Source: Candidatus Gastranaerophilales bacterium (GTDB taxonomy: Bacteria > Cyanobacteriota > Vampirovibrionia > Gastranaerophilales > Gastranaerophilaceae). Taken from it: a DNA stretch of 64,000 nt. This document shows positions 56,529 to 64,000 of the stretch, piece after piece. The notes under the pieces are model-generated. The model searched no databases. It was given only the letters and a program-made list of their open reading frames with translations, and was not told where the DNA came from. The first letter of the stretch is position 1. Every line of letters begins with the position of its first letter. The DNA lies in contig CALUYD010000004.1 in the NCBI GenBank assembly GCA_944324915.1, positions 62,001 through 126,000 on the forward strand. The letters are read 5' to 3'. The position numbers and the translations under genes were made by a program.

Positions 56529-57055
56529 ACAAAAAAATCATTTTAAAAATAATATTATATGTAATCTTTTTAAGTTTAAACGGATATTTGTTTTTTATTG
56601 GCATAACAAGCTCTATTCCAATGCTTTTGTTGTGGTTAATTAGTCTAAATGATAAAATATATCAAATAATAATTAATAATTTTGATATATTTTTATTCAT
56701 CCCAATATGTTCTCCATTTGCTTCATATTTGTTAGCTAAATTATTTGGAATGTTTAAATATATTGATGATTTAAAAATTGACATATTTAAAAAGTTATTT
56801 TTATTAACCTTGATTTCAATTTTGTCTTTTTTGATTTTGTTTTTAAGATATAGATTTTTTGAAGGTGATAATTTTGCATATAAAATTGCAAGTATGATTT
56901 TTAGCTTAATTCCTGCTTTTGGATTGTATAAATATTTTCAATATTTAACTAAAAAATATCCTAATACTTTTGGCAAAATTGGTTATTATTTTTCTATTGA
57001 ATGTTATAAAAATTTGTTTAAAAAATTATTGTCCGGAATTAACAAAAGGGGCTAA
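56513..57055 (+). CDS. Small membrane protein, island paralog A1 (possible immunity protein)
   Basis: 180 residues with about four hydrophobic helices. The conserved tail is LTKKYPNTFGKIGYYFSIEC (residues 146-165). Its start overlaps the preceding gene by 16 bases. It is nearly identical to the gene at 58033-58575 except for residues about 26-64. A third paralog shares only the tail. Overlap with a toxin-like gene and paralog diversification suggest immunity, but this is inference. The stop lies inside a terminator hairpin. Confidence 0.65.
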   Translation: MEQKLNKKIILKIILYVIFLSLNGYLFFIGITSSIPMLLLWLISLNDKIYQIIINNFDIFLFIPICSPFASYLLAKLFGMFKYIDDLKIDIFKKLFLLTLISILSFLILFLRYRFFEGDNFAYKIASMIFSLIPAFGLYKYFQYLTKKYPNTFGKIGYYFSIECYKNLFKKLLSGINKRG

Positions 57056-57070
57056 ACAAGCCCTTTTTGT
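57042..57070 (+). terminator. Terminator after paralog A1
   Basis: ACAAAAGGGGCT, loop AAACA, AGCCCTTTTTGT: a long stem that includes the stop codon of the gene. The same sequence recurs at the end of the third copy. Confidence 0.75.
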
Positions 57071-57099
57071 TATATTATTTTAAAAAGGATTAAAAACAA

Positions 57100-57576
57100 A
57101 TGAAATTAAAAGAAATAATAGAATATATTTTAAGAATTGGATTATTTTTGCTACTAAATAGAAAATTTGCCATATCAATAACAATTCCAATATTGCAATT
57201 TTTGAGCAAAAATTTAAACACCGACAATGCAATTATATTATCTATATTAATTTGGATTATATATTTATATATTTCTTTAAAAATATGCGGTTTATTTAAA
57301 AAACTAGATAATTTAAATTTCTTAAATAGTTTAATTTTTGTAATTATACTAAATTTAATTTTTAATTATTCCATAAATACAACAGTTCAAATTATCCCTT
57401 TTAAAATTTCATATACTTCAGGTAGCTTTTTATACATAATTATAATTTATTTCATTTACTACCGAATTTTAAATTGGCTTGGCAAAAAATATCCTAATAC
57501 TTTTGGCAAAATTGGATATTATTTTTCTATTGAATGTTATAAAAATTTGTTTAAAAAATTAAAAAATAGCAAATAA
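57100..57576 (+). CDS. Small membrane protein, island paralog B (possible immunity protein)
   Basis: 158 residues with about four hydrophobic helices. Most of the chain differs from A1/A2, but the C-terminal KKYPNTFGKIGYYFSIECY segment is the same, and its last 77 or so coding bases (57484-57560) match A1 almost base for base. That points to recombination between copies. AAAAAGGA precedes the ATG. Function unknown. Confidence 0.6.
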   Translation: MKLKEIIEYILRIGLFLLLNRKFAISITIPILQFLSKNLNTDNAIILSILIWIIYLYISLKICGLFKKLDNLNFLNSLIFVIILNLIFNYSINTTVQIIPFKISYTSGSFLYIIIIYFIYYRILNWLGKKYPNTFGKIGYYFSIECYKNLFKKLKNSK

Positions 57577-57583
57577 GCTATTT
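57564..57583. terminator. Convergent hairpin terminator
   Basis: AAATAGC and GCTATTT flank a 6-base loop containing the stop of paralog B. It is A/T-flanked and could serve both this gene and the convergent regulator. Confidence 0.6.
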
Positions 57584-57901
57584 AATAGCCAAAATAGTTT
57601 TTATAATTTCTGATAAAGCATTAATTTCTTTTTCTGTCGCTGAAGTTAATAAATATTCTAATTTTTCTTTACTATCACAATCGGGCTCGAATATGAATAA
57701 TTTATAAACAGGAACATTAAGAGCTTTAGCCAACAATGGCAATTTATTAAAGCTCAAAGTATTTTTAGAATTTTCAATATAAGAAATAGTCTTTGTTGAT
57801 AAACCTATAAGCTCTGCTAATTTTTCTTGGCTCAATCCTGCCAATTTTCTTAAATAACGTACTCTTGCGCCAAATAATTTCTTAAAATTTCTATCTTCCA
57901 T
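57578..57901 (-). CDS. Cro/CI (XRE)-family HTH regulator of the island
   Basis: 107 residues. The N-terminal helix-turn-helix is VRYLRKLAGLSQEKLAELIG (residues 14-33), followed by the recognition helix STKTISYIENSK (35-46). The C-terminal 45 or so residues are helical and could mediate dimerisation. It is divergent from the third membrane-protein gene across 131 bases holding a palindrome, and probably regulates that promoter and its own. CATAAT lies 7 bases before its ATG, so it may be leaderless. Confidence 0.85.
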   Translation of the reverse strand: MEDRNFKKLFGARVRYLRKLAGLSQEKLAELIGLSTKTISYIENSKNTLSFNKLPLLAKALNVPVYKLFIFEPDCDSKEKLEYLLTSATEKEINALSEIIKTILAIK

Positions 57902-57939
57902 AATAAAAATTATGACTTATTAAGGTATAATACTCTACC

Positions 57940-57972
57940 CCTATTAGAAGTATATTTATATACCATAATAGG
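57940..57972. promoter_or_regulatory. Palindromic operator between the XRE gene and paralog A2
   Basis: CCTATTA (57940-57946) is mirrored by TAATAGG (57966-57972). Inside are GTATA (57950-57954) and TATAC (57959-57963) around TTTA. The two arms differ by one base in spacing. The element lies upstream of the TATAAT at 57985-57990, over the expected -35 region. Confidence 0.6.
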
Positions 57973-57996
57973 TTAAATATATGTTATAATTAAGCT

Positions 57997-58026
57997 ATGA
58001 TAAAAATATTGAAAAATAAAGCATAA
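57997..58026 (+). CDS. Possible 9-residue leader peptide before paralog A2
   Basis: TATAAT (57985-57990) is followed by 6 bases and an ATG opening MIKILKNKA, ending in TAATAA. The A2 start codon lies 6 bases further on. The geometry matches the window's leaderless starts, so it may be translated and couple to A2. It could equally be chance; low confidence. Confidence 0.25.
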   Translation: MIKILKNKA

Positions 58027-58032
58027 TAAAAT

Positions 58033-58575
58033 ATGGAACAAAAATTAAACAAAAAAATTATTTTAAAAATAATATTATATGTAATCTTTTTAAGTTTAAA
58101 CGGATATCTATTTTTTATTAATTTTGTCGGAGTTATTCCAATGCTTTTATTAAGCCCACTTTATATGAATAGCAAATTGAATACATTAATAAATAATTAC
58201 TTTGATATAACTTCATTTTTTACAATATGTTCTCCATTTGCTTCATATTTGTTAGCTAAATTATTTGGAATGTTCAAATATATTGATGATTTAAAAATTG
58301 ACATATTTAAAAAGTTATTTTTATTAACCTTGATTTCAATTTTGTCTTTTTTGATTTTGTTTTTAAGATATAGATTTTTTGAAGGTGATAATTTTGCATA
58401 TAAAATTGCAAGTATGATTTTTAGCTTAATTCCTGCTTTTGGATTGTATAAATATTTTCAATATTTAACTAAAAAATATCCTAATACTTTTGGCAAAATT
58501 GGTTATTATTTTTCTATTGAATGTTATAAAAATTTGTTTAAAAAATTATTGTCCGGAATTAACAAAAGGGGCTAA
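58033..58575 (+). CDS. Small membrane protein, island paralog A2 (possible immunity protein)
   Basis: 180 residues, the same length as A1. The first 74 or so bases and the last 364 are almost identical to A1, while the central part (residues about 26-64) differs strongly. It lies beyond the XRE regulator with its own promoter region and is followed by the same terminator hairpin as A1 (58562-58588). No toxin-like gene is adjacent, so this looks like an orphan extra copy of the putative immunity gene. Confidence 0.65.
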   Translation: MEQKLNKKIILKIILYVIFLSLNGYLFFINFVGVIPMLLLSPLYMNSKLNTLINNYFDITSFFTICSPFASYLLAKLFGMFKYIDDLKIDIFKKLFLLTLISILSFLILFLRYRFFEGDNFAYKIASMIFSLIPAFGLYKYFQYLTKKYPNTFGKIGYYFSIECYKNLFKKLLSGINKRG

Positions 58576-58588
58576 ACAAGCCCTTTTT
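58562..58588 (+). terminator. Terminator after paralog A2
   Basis: A near-copy of the hairpin at 57042-57070: AAAAGGGGCT, AAACA, AGCCCTTTTTT. It ends the island against the convergent rsfS. Confidence 0.75.
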
Positions 58589-58980
58589 TATTCATATTGA
58601 GCAAATTCTTTTGACTGTTCTTCCCAAACTTCCCTATCCAAAGTAAGAGCATGCGACCAAAATTTTTCAATTTTATATATATCTCTTTGCTCTTGAGTCA
58701 TTATATGAACAACAACTTCGCCATAATCAAGCAAATTCCATTTGCTCATTCTTTCAGATTCTTCGCCCAAAGGAAGTCTTTTAAACACATCTTTTAATTT
58801 TTTTCTTAAATTTTCAGTAAGCGCTCTTATATGAGGAGTGGATGAGCCTGTTGCAATAATAAAATAATCAGATAACGAGCATACATTTGAAACATTTAAT
58901 ATAACTATATCTTTTGCTTTATTATCATCTAAAAATCTTGCTATTGCGCTTGCAAATTTTTCGCTTGTAATATTTTCCAT
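58588..58980 (-). CDS. rsfS: Ribosome silencing factor RsfS
   Basis: RsfS binds ribosomal protein uL14 and blocks subunit joining under starvation. The 130-residue protein shows the family pattern DIVILNVSNVCSLSDYFIIATGSS near residues 24-47 and WNLLDYGEVVVHIMTQEQRD near 81-100. AAGGAATAGGA precedes the ATG, 9 bases after the ricT stop, so the two are probably one transcript. Confidence 0.95.
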   Translation of the reverse strand: MENITSEKFASAIARFLDDNKAKDIVILNVSNVCSLSDYFIIATGSSTPHIRALTENLRKKLKDVFKRLPLGEESERMSKWNLLDYGEVVVHIMTQEQRDIYKIEKFWSHALTLDREVWEEQSKEFAQYE

Positions 58981-58989
58981 TCCTATTCC

Positions 58990-59904
58990 TTATATATTTC
59001 CTGTTGATGAATTTTTATCATCTTCCAAAGATTTAATGTCGACAACTTCTTCTTCATGATAGTTCAAATTATTATCAATATCGATATCAATATTAACTTC
59101 GCCATCTATCATTTCTATTTCACATTTTTTATATTCTTTTATTTTGCCATCTTCCAATTTTGCACTGACAGTTTGTTTTAAGAAATTAACCATAAATATT
59201 TTACCCACACCATCAGGCGTCATAACGCCTGAACCAACAGGAGGAAGTGTTGTTGCTGCATCAAGATAATTTTTGTATTCATAATTTAAACAACACAACA
59301 ATCTTCCGCAAGCTCCCGTAATTTTTCCTGGGGTAATTGGAATGCCTTGGTCTTTAGCTAATTTTGTATTTACTTGTTCAAATTTCTTTAAAAACCTGCA
59401 ACAACAATAATCTTGTCCGCAAATTCCTTGACCTTGAAGAATAGAGGTTTCATCCCTAACCCCAATGTGTCTTAAATCAATTCTAACTCTTTTAAATTCT
59501 TGGGTTAAATCTTTTAAAAGTTCTCTAAAATCAACACGCTCAGGCGCTGTATAATAAAAAGTTATTTTTTTCCTATCAAAAGTATATCTTGCTTGAGTAA
59601 ATTTCATAACAAGATTTCTTTTTTGCGCTAAATCTCGGCATTTATAAAAAGCCTTAACCTCAAGTTCTTTTTGCTCTTCGTACATTTTCATATCTTCATC
59701 TGTCATAATTCTAACAACAGACAAAGGCTCCGGTTTATGTTTTTCCCATAAATGTTGAATACAAGAATTCACAAGAAAAACTTGAAATACTTCTTCACCC
59801 TTATCAGTCTTAACCAAAACATACTGCCCATGCTTAATATTAGCATTGGAAGCTACTTTCAGAGGGTGAAATTGATTTTTTATTACACGAATAGCAAATT
59901 TCAT
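58990..59904 (-). CDS. ricT: PSP1/RicT (YaaT) family protein
   Basis: 304 residues. The PSP1 core includes VDFRELLKDLTQEFKRVRID near residue 128 and the cysteine-rich segment CGQDYCCCRFLKKF near 162, then CGRLLCCLNYEY near 197. In Bacillus, RicT acts with RicA and RicF to assist RNase Y and other processes; in many bacteria its role is unclear. Residues after 265 are acidic and disordered. The ATG is 7 bases after a TTGCAA-16-TATAAT promoter with no ribosome binding site. Confidence 0.92.
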   Translation of the reverse strand: MKFAIRVIKNQFHPLKVASNANIKHGQYVLVKTDKGEEVFQVFLVNSCIQHLWEKHKPEPLSVVRIMTDEDMKMYEEQKELEVKAFYKCRDLAQKRNLVMKFTQARYTFDRKKITFYYTAPERVDFRELLKDLTQEFKRVRIDLRHIGVRDETSILQGQGICGQDYCCCRFLKKFEQVNTKLAKDQGIPITPGKITGACGRLLCCLNYEYKNYLDAATTLPPVGSGVMTPDGVGKIFMVNFLKQTVSAKLEDGKIKEYKKCEIEMIDGEVNIDIDIDNNLNYHEEEVVDIKSLEDDKNSSTGNI

Positions 59905-59911
59905 AGCATTA

Positions 59912-59939
59912 ATTATATCTGAAAAATACGCAGTTGCAA
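59912..59939 (-). promoter_or_regulatory. Promoter of ricT-rsfS, leaderless start
   Basis: On the minus strand: TTGCAA (59939-59934), 16-base spacer, TATAAT (59917-59912), then 7 bases to the ATG at 59904. The divergent SNF2 gene has TAAAAT (60004-60009) 6 bases before its own ATG. Confidence 0.6.
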
Positions 59940-60015
59940 AAATATATCCACTTTTTAAATTAATTTAAATTATGCATATCTTTTAAAATGTAATCATTTG
60001 TAATAAAATAATCAG

Positions 60016-62901
60016 ATGAACAAAAAATATAATTTAAGTTTTAAAAAGAACGACATTGAAAAATTACTTTTAAACCTCGATCAAAATCCTTATTCTCAAA
60101 AAAATAAAGATTTTAGATACACCCTTTCTTTAATATATGAGCTTGTTGAAGAAGAATTTGCAGATACTTTTGATACAAAAAATCCTATATTAAGACAAAC
60201 TGAAATTTCGCTTGATAACGATAACAACGAAGTATCAATTTTTATCACACCACCTTATAATTTCGATTATTACTTAAAACAAAAAGGTTCTCTATACCGC
60301 CTAAGACCGCAATACAAGGGTTCTCAATATGGCTATAAGATAAATCTAAATATGTTTTTTGAATATTTCACAGGAGTTGATGAAAATTTAGATTTGTCTG
60401 ATTGTTCTGAAAGCTATAAATTTTATTTTAATTTAGTTCAATTTGTCAAAAAAACAGTTGAAAAACTGCATTTTATACCTGCTGTTAATTTTAAAAAAGA
60501 AACATTCAGCATTTATTATGAGCCTTATTTTAAAAATAAAGATTTTGTAAGTTCATACTGTGATATCGTTGAAAATAATATCTTAGACAGCACAACAACT
60601 AAAAAACTTATTGAAAAATATTTAAATTATCTTATTTTCACATTCTTAAATGTTAAGCATTATCGCTTTAAAGACCTAAAAGCAGCACCTTATCTTGTTA
60701 AAAATGCTTCTCAAAAAAGAATATTCAAAGGCAACGATTTAGCTAATGATATTCAAACTTGGTTTGATGAAATGAGCCTTGGAAGCTATGATATTATTCC
60801 TGTTTTTAATATCGAAAAATTATCGGATGAAAAATTCTTACTTAGAATTTTAGCCAAAGACAAAACAAAAAATGAAATAATCGACCTTGAAAATCTTGAT
60901 GATGAACAAAAAATATTAATCGAAAAACAAATAAATTGGGCAACAAAATACATCGAAGACCTCGAAGATGTTACTATGGAGCTTGATTTATCAGGAGTTT
61001 ATAAGTTAATTACTCAAATTACTTATTATTTATCTCAAGCAGGAATGGAGGTTAATCTTCCTGAAGGTCTTGATAATGTTATTATTCCAAGAGCTTCAAT
61101 CAATGCAAAAATTAAAGCCAAAAGAATGGATGATTTAAAAGAACTCCTTGCAAATCCAAACGGTTCAACTATTTCTCTTGATGAAATAATGAACTTCAAA
61201 ATTGAAATTGCTCTTGGAGATAACGAAAAAATTTCAGCCGACGAATTTAGAGAATTGGCTAAAAATTCTCAAGGTTTAATTAAATATAAAGATAGATACA
61301 TCTTAATTGATAAAGAAGAAACAGATAAACTCCTTGAAAGACTTGAAAAAGCGCCTAACTTAAATGTTAATAAAATGCAATTATTACATAATGCCTTATC
61401 AGGAAAAATCGATGAATATGATTTTGATTATGATGAAGCATTTGCAAGAGTAATTTCTGATTTTACAAAAGTTGAAGATATAACTCTGCCAAAAAATCTT
61501 GAAGGAACACTAAGAGCCTACCAAGAAATAGGTTTCAGATGGCTATATACCAATATTAACAAAGGTTTTGGCTGTTGTATAGCTGATGATATGGGTCTTG
61601 GTAAAACAATTCAAGTTATAAGTTTAATCTTAAAATTAAAAGAAGAAAATAGACTTAAACAGCCTGTTTTGGTAGTTTGTCCTACAACTTTAATGGGCAA
61701 TTGGAAAAGAGAGTTAAACACATTCTCTCCAAGTTTAAAGGTTTTAACCTATCATGGCTTTAATCGTGAGTTTTCAACAAATTGCGATGTAATTTTAACA
61801 ACTTATGCAATTTTGAGAATTGATTTAGAAAAATTCCAAAAAAATAATTGGGATTTATTAATTATTGATGAAGCTCAAAATATCAAAAACCCATCAACAA
61901 ACCAAACTCAAGCAATTAAAGCAATTAAAGCTCAAATGAAAGTTGCTATGACAGGTACACCTGTTGAAAACAGATTATCCGAATTATGGTCAATATTTGA
62001 CTTTATCAACAAAGGATATTTAGGCTCTTTAACTGATTTTTCAAAGAATTATTCAATTCCTATCGAAAGATTTAAAGAATTAACTCGTGCGCAAAAACTT
62101 AAAAAAGCAATAAGCCCGTTTATGCTAAGACGTTTAAAAACGGATAAAACAATTATTTCGGATTTGCCTGAAAAAATTGTTCTTGATGATTATTGTTATC
62201 TAACAAAAGCTCAAGTTGCGCTTTATGAAAGAATTTTAAAAGAATCAATGGATTCAATTACAAAATCAGAATCAAAAATTTCAAGACGAGGCGCAATATT
62301 TAAACTAATTACAAACTTAAAACAAGTTTGTAATCACCCGTATCACTATCTAAAACATGGTGATATGTCAGCAAATGCCTCAGGAAAAACTCAAAAATTA
62401 ATCGATATTTTACATAACATCGTAGATAATGACGAAAAAGTTCTTGTTTTCACTCAATATAAAGAAATGGGAACAATTTTAGAAAATATTATTGCTTCAG
62501 AATTTAACCAAAATCCGCTATTTTTCCATGGAAGTTTAAATGTTAAACAAAGAGAAGAAATAATTAAGCAATTCCAAGAAGATTTAGCTCAAAAAATTAT
62601 GATATTATCCCTAAAAGCCGGAGGCTTAGGGCTAAACCTTACAAGTGCATCAAATGTTATACATTATGATTTATGGTGGAATCCTGCTGTTGAAGACCAA
62701 GCAACAGATAGAACATATCGTATAGGACAAGATAAAAATGTTATGATACACCGTTTTATCACACTATCAACATTTGAAGAAAAAATAGATAAGATAATAA
62801 AAGATAAACGTGAGCTTGCAAACGCTGCGGTATTTGAAGGCGAGCGCACAATTACGGAATTATCTGATGATGAAATTTATGAAATATTCTCACTAGCTTA
62901 A
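60016..62901 (+). CDS. SNF2-family helicase-like ATPase
   Basis: 961 residues. The C-terminal half is a complete SNF2/SF2 ATPase: motif I CIADDMGLGKTIQV near 520, motif II LLIIDEAQNIKNP near 615, motif III MTGTPVENRLSELW near 647, motif V LSLKAGGLGLNLT near 870 and motif VI DQATDRTYRIGQ near 895. The N-terminal 480 residues form an uncharacterised region typical of bacterial SNF2 proteins. These ATPases translocate on double-stranded DNA and displace proteins such as RNA polymerase; the target here is unknown. The start appears leaderless. Confidence 0.93.
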   Translation: MNKKYNLSFKKNDIEKLLLNLDQNPYSQKNKDFRYTLSLIYELVEEEFADTFDTKNPILRQTEISLDNDNNEVSIFITPPYNFDYYLKQKGSLYRLRPQYKGSQYGYKINLNMFFEYFTGVDENLDLSDCSESYKFYFNLVQFVKKTVEKLHFIPAVNFKKETFSIYYEPYFKNKDFVSSYCDIVENNILDSTTTKKLIEKYLNYLIFTFLNVKHYRFKDLKAAPYLVKNASQKRIFKGNDLANDIQTWFDEMSLGSYDIIPVFNIEKLSDEKFLLRILAKDKTKNEIIDLENLDDEQKILIEKQINWATKYIEDLEDVTMELDLSGVYKLITQITYYLSQAGMEVNLPEGLDNVIIPRASINAKIKAKRMDDLKELLANPNGSTISLDEIMNFKIEIALGDNEKISADEFRELAKNSQGLIKYKDRYILIDKEETDKLLERLEKAPNLNVNKMQLLHNALSGKIDEYDFDYDEAFARVISDFTKVEDITLPKNLEGTLRAYQEIGFRWLYTNINKGFGCCIADDMGLGKTIQVISLILKLKEENRLKQPVLVVCPTTLMGNWKRELNTFSPSLKVLTYHGFNREFSTNCDVILTTYAILRIDLEKFQKNNWDLLIIDEAQNIKNPSTNQTQAIKAIKAQMKVAMTGTPVENRLSELWSIFDFINKGYLGSLTDFSKNYSIPIERFKELTRAQKLKKAISPFMLRRLKTDKTIISDLPEKIVLDDYCYLTKAQVALYERILKESMDSITKSESKISRRGAIFKLITNLKQVCNHPYHYLKHGDMSANASGKTQKLIDILHNIVDNDEKVLVFTQYKEMGTILENIIASEFNQNPLFFHGSLNVKQREEIIKQFQEDLAQKIMILSLKAGGLGLNLTSASNVIHYDLWWNPAVEDQATDRTYRIGQDKNVMIHRFITLSTFEEKIDKIIKDKRELANAAVFEGERTITELSDDEIYEIFSLA

Positions 62902-62910
62902 GGAGGAATT

Positions 62911-63570
62911 ATGTTACTTGATTTAATCAAAGAAAGAAAAAGCGTTCGTGAATACCAAGATAAAAAAATCCCAAACGAAGATTTAAAGAAAATCTTGCAA
63001 GCAGGCTACCTAGCCCCATCTTGGATGAACAGCCAGCCTTGGAAATTTATTCTTGTAGAAAATCAAGAAACAAAAGATTTATTATGCGAATTATCTTCTA
63101 ATCAACCTCATGTTAAAAATGCTTCAGCTTTAATTGTTTGTATAGCTGATAAAAACGGTTGGTCAAAAGAAGAATTCGGCGAAGTCCTCAAAAAAAGAGG
63201 AATGAATGAAGCCGGAATTGAAAAAATATTCTCTATTCCTATGTTCTATCCTGTTTTATTAGGTGACAACACAGTTCTAATGCGCTCAGTTGAGCAAGTT
63301 ACTTATGCTATATCTTATATGATGTTAGAAGCAAAAGAGCTTAAAGTTGATTCTTGCATTATTGGCGCACTTCAAAACGAAGCAACCGTAATTAAAAATG
63401 AAGAATTAGTTAAAAAAGTAAACGAAAGATTAAATCTAAGTAAAGATGATGTTATTATCACAATAATAACACTAGGTTACGCTAAAGAAGAAACAAAAAC
63501 CGAAAAACAAAGAAAAGACTATAATAAAGTAGTCTACTATGAAAAAGTCGGTCAAAATATTAGCTTCTAG
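62911..63570 (+). CDS. Nitroreductase-family flavoprotein
   Basis: 219 residues with the FMN-binding nitroreductase pattern: KERKSVREYQDKKIP at residues 6-20, LAPSWMNSQPWKFILVE near 33-49 and VTYAISYMMLEAKEL near 130-144. Members reduce nitro, quinone or flavin substrates with NAD(P)H. A perfect AAGGAGG sits before the ATG, 9 bases after the SNF2 stop, so it is co-transcribed. Substrate unknown. Confidence 0.9.
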   Translation: MLLDLIKERKSVREYQDKKIPNEDLKKILQAGYLAPSWMNSQPWKFILVENQETKDLLCELSSNQPHVKNASALIVCIADKNGWSKEEFGEVLKKRGMNEAGIEKIFSIPMFYPVLLGDNTVLMRSVEQVTYAISYMMLEAKELKVDSCIIGALQNEATVIKNEELVKKVNERLNLSKDDVIITIITLGYAKEETKTEKQRKDYNKVVYYEKVGQNISF

Positions 63571-63577
63571 AGCTAAT
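63559..63577 (+). repeat. Short inverted repeat at the nitroreductase stop codon
   Basis: ATTAGCT and AGCTAAT flank TCTAG, which contains the stop codon. No T-run follows, so it is at best a weak terminator or mRNA 3' hairpin. Confidence 0.35.
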
Positions 63578-63658
63578 CCTTAATAGTGTCAGAATAATAC
63601 AGCAAACTATCAACCTAGGTAATTTATTTTTTGCCTCAATAGAGGTAGTTTAGTTGTA

Positions 63659-64000
63659 TGGAAAATACTATCGAAAAAGCAAGACTCATTGTTGATGAGA
63701 ACGAAAAAGTAATAGCAAACATTCTTCATGACATCAAAAGCCCTCTATATAGCATTAAAATCGGCTTACAAAACAAACTAAATAACGAATTAAACAGAGA
63801 TATTTTTGAAACTACTCTTGATGTTATCAAATACATCGAAAATTTTTTAGTTAATTACAGTTTTAAAGAGGGAAGATTTGAAAACAAAATAACAAACTGT
63901 GATATTAAAAAGATAATCGATAAAAAAATCGAAAACTATAAATATATTTTTTTGGATAAAAATATACATATAGATATGATTTTAGATGATTGTGAATATT
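63659..64000 (+). CDS. Sensor histidine kinase, N-terminal part (runs off the window)
   Basis: The frame is open from the ATG at 63659 to the end of the window, 114 codons. The HisKA H-box is NILHDIKSPLYSIKIGL (residues 22-38) with the phosphorylated His at 24, preceded by a short helical segment and no membrane helix. It is therefore likely a cytosolic sensor kinase. The CA (ATP-binding) domain lies outside. The ATG is 6 bases after TAGTTT (63647-63652), with no ribosome binding site. Confidence 0.75.

Overview
The window is AT-rich bacterial chromosome, densely packed, with no gap between genes longer than about 210 bases and no insertion sequence or CRISPR array. An LPS-export ABC ATPase and permease, a TolC-like protein, flagellar export genes, an RNase E/G, an NrtR-type regulator, and many lineage-specific membrane proteins and glycoside hydrolases together suggest a non-photosynthetic relative of cyanobacteria (Gastranaerophilales/Vampirovibrionia, 'Melainabacteria'). 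That placement is inference from gene content and style; no marker gene proves it.

Layout. 1-4.4 kb: the end of aroA, an NrtR-like regulator, then recN and nadK on the minus strand. 4.4-10.5 kb: a GH77 glucanotransferase, then a minus-strand cluster lptB / LptF-G permease / phosphodiester glycosidase / pilin-like protein, and a formyltransferase. 10.5-19.9 kb: tRNA-Lys(CTT), a TolC-family protein, a decayed YeiH-type gene, a methyltransferase, murT, and a plus-strand group ending in RNase E/G. 20-30.6 kb: a degenerate hybrid-cluster-like protein, then a four-gene minus-strand operon of two unknown membrane proteins and two GH13 enzymes. 30.8-34.3 kb: a STAND-TPR protein and rsmG. 34-43.1 kb: a minus-strand operon polA - small secreted protein - priA - double-helicase protein - PD-(D/E)XK nuclease. 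43-45.8 kb: ldcA, speD, rimI and a BioY-like transporter. 45.8-49.5 kb: fliN/fliO/fliP/fliQ/fliR-type genes. 49.6-55.4 kb: an amidase, a radical SAM protein, small proteins and gyrB. 55.4-58.6 kb: an accessory island. 58.6-64 kb: rsfS, ricT, a SNF2 helicase, a nitroreductase and the start of a histidine kinase.

The most unusual region is the island between gyrB and rsfS. A protein with a phage-like N-terminal HPRDEDGKFT motif overlaps the first of three related small membrane proteins. Two of these are near-identical except for a central block of about 118 bases. A Cro/CI-type regulator and a palindromic operator lie between the second and third copies. This looks like a toxin/immunity-type locus, but no function is proven. 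Also notable are the membrane-protein/GH13 operon, facing a MalT-like STAND-TPR protein with no DNA-binding domain, and a rearranged AddAB-like pair joined to polA and priA.

A recurring regulatory feature is an ATG placed exactly 6 (sometimes 7) bases after a -10-like hexamer with no Shine-Dalgarno sequence. This implies many leaderless mRNAs, whereas genes inside operons carry clear AAGGA/GGAG ribosome binding sites.
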